The notes below the pieces were generated by a model that saw only the letters and a program-made list of their open reading frames with translations, was not told where the DNA came from and ran no database searches. 64,000 nucleotides of DNA from Elmis aenea (lineage: Eukaryota; Arthropoda; Insecta; Coleoptera; Elmidae): contig OX393577.1 of the NCBI GenBank assembly GCA_947652605.1, positions 27,345,466 through 27,409,465 of the forward strand. The letters are read 5' to 3'. This document shows, piece by piece, positions 60,285-64,000 of the stretch. The first letter of the stretch is position 1, and every line of letters begins with the position of its first letter. A program made the translations under genes and the position numbers.

Positions 60285-60909
60285 GAGGGTGTGTATAAAT
60301 TGGTGGAAGCGCTACACGTGGCGATGTTGTTCGTAAAATTCCAAGTCGAAAATCTTAATACAAAAATGTTGTACCATGCTTGCTGTGTCTGCAAGAGGTC
60401 CTCAAAGTTTTGACTTTCAGTCCTTTAAAAAGCGTTATTATTTCATATGTTTTAATGAAAAAGGTGCGATTTGGAATAAAAATAAATTTCGAATAATATT
60501 TTTTCCTAGGTATTGTGTTTTTCCTTTCAAAAATTGGTGTTGAAAATATGTTAATAACTGATTTTAATGAAAATAATACACATGGCAACATTTTCATTAG
60601 CTGTCATCTCTGTTTTTCTCGTAATTATTTCTAGTTTGTGTTAGACGATACCTAAAAGTTTGCAGCTATGTTTACGAACTGAAGGCATTCAGTTCGAACA
60701 ACTAATATAAATACCTAAGTAAAAATTGCTGATAAAAAAATGTCCAAACGCAAATCAATGTATGCAATGTTGCCAATTTTTTTTTTCTTTAAATGGTTCC
60801 TAAGGCCATCGGAAGCGTGGTACAACATTTTTGTATAAAGATTTTCGACTTGGAATTTTACGAAGAACATCGTCACGTGTAGCGCTTCCGCCAATTTATA
60901 CACACCCTG
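60285..60909 (+). mobile_element. 0.62-kb TA MITE, copy A
   Basis: Left gagggtgtgtataaattggt and right ccgccaatttatacacaccctg are the ends of TIRs about 97 bp long. These also contain ggaagcgctacacgtg and aaaatgttgtaccatgct. The left terminal C has changed to G. TA follows at 60910. The body shares nearly every base with copies B and C. Frames on either strand are short and not conserved as protein. Confidence 0.92.
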
Positions 60910-60958
60910 TATAGGTAAATAAGTTTAAAAGTATGATATAAAATCACTTATATAGTTA

Positions 60959-61581
60959 TAGGGTGTGTAAAAATTGGCGGAAGCGCTACACGTGGCGATG
61001 TTCTTCGTAAAATTCTAAGTCGAAAATCTTGATACGAAAATGTTGTACCATGCTTGCTGTGTCTGCAAGAGGTCCTCAAAGTTTTGACATTTAGTCCTTT
61101 AATAAGCGTTATTATTTAATACTTGCAAATGAAAAAGCTGCAATTTGGAATAAAAATAAATTTCGAATAGTATTTTTTTCCTAGATATTGTGTTCTTCCT
61201 TTCAAAAATTGGTGTTGAAAATATGTAAATCACTGATTTGAATGAAAATAATACATATGGCAACAGTCATTAGCTGTTATCTCTGTTTTTCTCGTAATTA
61301 TATCTAGTTTGTGTTTTACGATACCCAAAAGTTTGCAGCTATGTTTACGAACTGAAGGCCTTCAGTTCGAAAAAAAATTGTAAATACCTAAGTAAAAATT
61401 GCTGATAAAAAAATGTCCAAACGCAAATCAATGTATGCAATGTTGCCAATTTTTTTTTCTTTAAATGGTTCCTGAGGCCATGTGAAGCATGGTACAACAT
61501 TTTTGTATCAAGATTTTCGACTTAGAATTTTACGAAGAACATCGTCACGTGTAGCGCTTCCGCCAATTTATACACACCCTG
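60959..61581 (+). mobile_element. 0.62-kb TA MITE, copy B
   Basis: Same orientation as copy A and 49 bp from it. The left end is tagggtgtgtaaaaattggc, the right end gccaatttatacacaccctg, with TA at 61582. Internal words such as tgtccaaacgcaaatcaatg and gcagctatgtttacgaactg are shared with copies A and C. The closeness of A and B could reflect insertion preference or a local duplication. Confidence 0.92.
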
Positions 61582-61583
61582 TA

Positions 61584-63734
61584 TATCATTAAATGTGAAC
61601 AATCGCTTTTTTACAATCAAACTATAATATTTACGATTCCCGTCTCTTCATCGGTGTTTTTTTTTTAATACAAAACATCTACATAGAAAATTTTACAAAC
61701 GATGTCTAATACTACTAAAACCATTTAGTAACATTCGTTTATTTAATCCCCTCTTCAGTGAGCGTGACATTATTTTAAGCAATGTTTTTTTGTGAAGTGT
61801 TAATTAATAATTCACAACAGATGTTGCGAAATGTTTTGTTTTAGACTTGTTTTAATAGCGCAGTCGCTCCAAATCTATGTTTAAACCTTAAACCGGTCCT
61901 GAGCATTGGCGAAAGGCGGATCATTGTACACTCTACACTGTAATGTAAAGTAATATTTAGTATGCAACAAGTGAAATATTTAGCCTTTTACAAACAAAAT
62001 TTGCTTCCTATTGTATTATTTTAAAAAAAAAGTTAATTTACACACCACCGAGCAGGGCCAAACAAACAATAATAAATTATGCCAACGAAAGACGGCGCCT
62101 AGAGTAGATATAAATACGCGGCGTCGACAAATCAAATTAAGCCGCAAATTAAAGCAATTCAAGGTCGAAAACCAACAATCTTCAATTTAATAACAAAAAC
62201 TCACATCATGTACCCTTCAATTGTTATAATTACAGAAGCGAATTGCACGCGGCGCCAGCGTCAAGAGTAATTGAAATAAGTGGAGTGTTGTGGAGACATA
62301 CTTATAACTGTTTACGTACCCCGCCTGTTTCTATCAATTTAGGAACAAACGACCTTTATTGAATTGCGGTTTCACAAAATGTTTTTATACGCTGGAGAAA
62401 TTATATTTTCCATTGATTGCTAGAGTCGTTTATTTTCAATTTCAAATTAATTTAAGAGTCTGTTGATATTTGTAATGCACTTTAAATACCGTTTTTGAGC
62501 TTTAGAATTAATCATTTTTATACCAATTATACATGCACTTCATAATTATTAAAAGTTGTTAATTTTATGAATTTCATTTTTAAATCCATTTTATCACTGC
62601 ACTAGAGTTTTTAATGGAACTAGGTATTGGATTATAAATTAAGAATTTGTGAGTTGGAATGGACTAATGTTATGCAGTAAGTACAAACACATTAAAACAA
62701 TCAAGGCTTTCTCTAGCATTTTAATTTCCATAACACTTAGTTATTTTATTTTGCAATTTTATATACCCAATGTTTTCCCGTTAATAATTTAACGTTGAAT
62801 AAATCTGCTATGAAATTATATAAAAGCGGTTGAAACAATCTAAAACAGGGTTCAGCTGTATTAAAAAGAGAGGGATTTTTTCTACACCTGAAAATTTTTA
62901 CAGTTCTAATCAATTTTAGAACTGTTAAGTGTACAAATTTTCACAATTCTTATGTAAGCTTGTACAAATTCATTAAAAATATTTAGTGATAAACTAATTA
63001 GAAGGTGAAACCCCGAACACCTTGTTTTATTTAGAGATTCTGCTATAACTAGCTATAAAACTTATTGTTATTGTACCAATCTTAACTAATTTAATATATT
63101 TTTATTTAACAAATAGCGGTTTATTACGAATTTATAGTAATTTGCTCTAATTGCATGCCAAGTTTGTCAAAATATTTAGGGTAGAAGTAGGAAAAAATTA
63201 AGTGCACTTGGCGTAGTAGTCGACTATAATTATTCAAATGTTTACGAACTTTATAACGAGCGCTTAAAAAATTAATAGTAAAAAACTTGAGGTTTAGTTG
63301 TGTTAATTACCTACATTTAGTTTATTGCTAACATAATATTTCTAAAAGTACATAGGTGTAAGAGCGATATATTCTACTCCGTTGGGATTGGGGTAAACGA
63401 TAAGTGATTTACTGAGTACTATAATTAATTGTATACATCCATAGAGAAACATTTGCAGTATTTGTTATAAAAAACATTACAATTTAAGATTTTTGGGGTT
63501 TGCCGTTCACTACACTTTGTATTCCTTCTTTCCATTGGTGTTCTTTCGGTATTTGGAAATGCAGTTTTTTAGAAGCATTTTGGTACAGATACATCACTTA
63601 TGGATGTGCCCAAAATTATGTGAACGAATTTAAAACGGAACAGAAGTCATACATGTAAATAAAAACAACACCAACTTGTTGCTGGTACCAAAATATGGAA
63701 AAAAAAATCAGGTGACTCAACTGTTTATCCCACT
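61584..63734. other. Non-coding stretch with a GC-richer island
   Basis: Mostly AT-rich. About 62040-62330 is less AT-rich (caccaccgagcagggcc, acgcggcgtcgacaaatc, cacgcggcgccagcg) and contains several aattaa-type homeodomain-like sites. It has no repeat partner here and is a candidate enhancer. No gene recognised. Confidence 0.35.
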
Positions 63735-63938
63735 CAGAGCTGGCGATAGGGCGATAGGGGAGTGCAAGGTGTGCACCGCACACGGCCCCACGGATAGACC
63801 GGTTCCACGTTGATGTTTTTTATAATAAAAAAATATTTAAAAAAAAACAATTATCTTTAATGAGTAAGTAAAAGTTTATTTTTTTGGTCCCGAATTAATT
63901 TTCGCACATAACCCCGCGAACCCTATGACCGTCTCTAA
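63735..63938. mobile_element. Probable MITE at the right edge
   Basis: Left cagagctggcgataggg and right ccctatgaccgtctctaatc form an imperfect inverted repeat. GC-rich subterminal words (gtgcaccgcacacggcccca / ccccgcgaac) surround an A/T-rich middle. No clean TSD. Likely hAT-derived. Confidence 0.6.
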
Positions 63939-64000
63939 TCTCATCGTCTTATTTGGAATAAATTGAAACACTTACAAGTAGGTAATTCTAACGTTATTGT

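Overview
The window looks like gene-poor nuclear DNA of an insect with a fairly large genome. It is very AT-rich. No open reading frame looks like an intact host gene, tRNA or rRNA, and nothing suggests bacterial or organellar DNA. Nearly all the recognisable structure is dead or non-autonomous transposable elements (TEs). The insect assignment is an inference from the TE mix (hAT, Tc1/mariner, PIF/Harbinger, Jockey and RTE/L1-like LINEs) and from an animal-type COX15 fragment. The species is not identified.

Layout: 0.8-2.0 kb is a fold-back repeat split by a Jockey LINE with an 11-bp target-site duplication (TSD). Two long fold-backs lie at 7.8-9.1 and 9.9-10.9 kb. At 12.9-14.3 kb is a reverse-transcriptase LINE fragment interrupted by a hAT-type MITE. 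A small hAT with CCCGGG repeats sits at 16.1-16.9 kb, and a TA-flanked element with terminal inverted repeats (TIRs) and a nested palindrome at 18.3-19.3 kb. A second CCCGGG hAT lies at 26.4-27.6 kb. At 28.2-29.2 kb an element built of 'attcaccg' words carries a nested hAT with a perfect TSD. A mariner transposase relic follows at 29.6-30.4 kb.

The most interesting locus is 31.6-33.9 kb. It is a third CCCGGG hAT with a perfect 8-bp TSD, and between its ends lies the 5' part of the host gene COX15 (heme A synthase) plus a TA-flanked MITE. This is a Pack-type gene capture. It is followed by a fold-back (33.9-34.3 kb), a hAT nested inside a hAT with both TSDs perfect (34.4-35.0 kb), and another hAT MITE (35.1-35.4 kb).

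Further right are a fold-back family with 'agcatggggat' ends (38.4, 49.2 and 59.3 kb), a second mariner relic (41.4-42.0 kb), a three-layer nest at 43.8-46.4 kb (a PIF/Harbinger-type element inside a TA fold-back, itself holding a 545-bp palindrome), and a hAT with 18-bp GCGGGT tandem repeats (47.9-48.6 kb). Next come an inverted array of 15-16-bp words (52.7-53.5 kb), two LINE fragments in opposite orientation (56.4-58.0 kb), and two adjacent copies of a 0.62-kb MITE (60.3-61.6 kb). The remaining sequence is AT-rich, with a few short GC-richer islands that could be conserved regulatory DNA. Nothing in those islands is proven. Element boundaries come from reading TIRs and TSDs by eye; percent identities were not computed.
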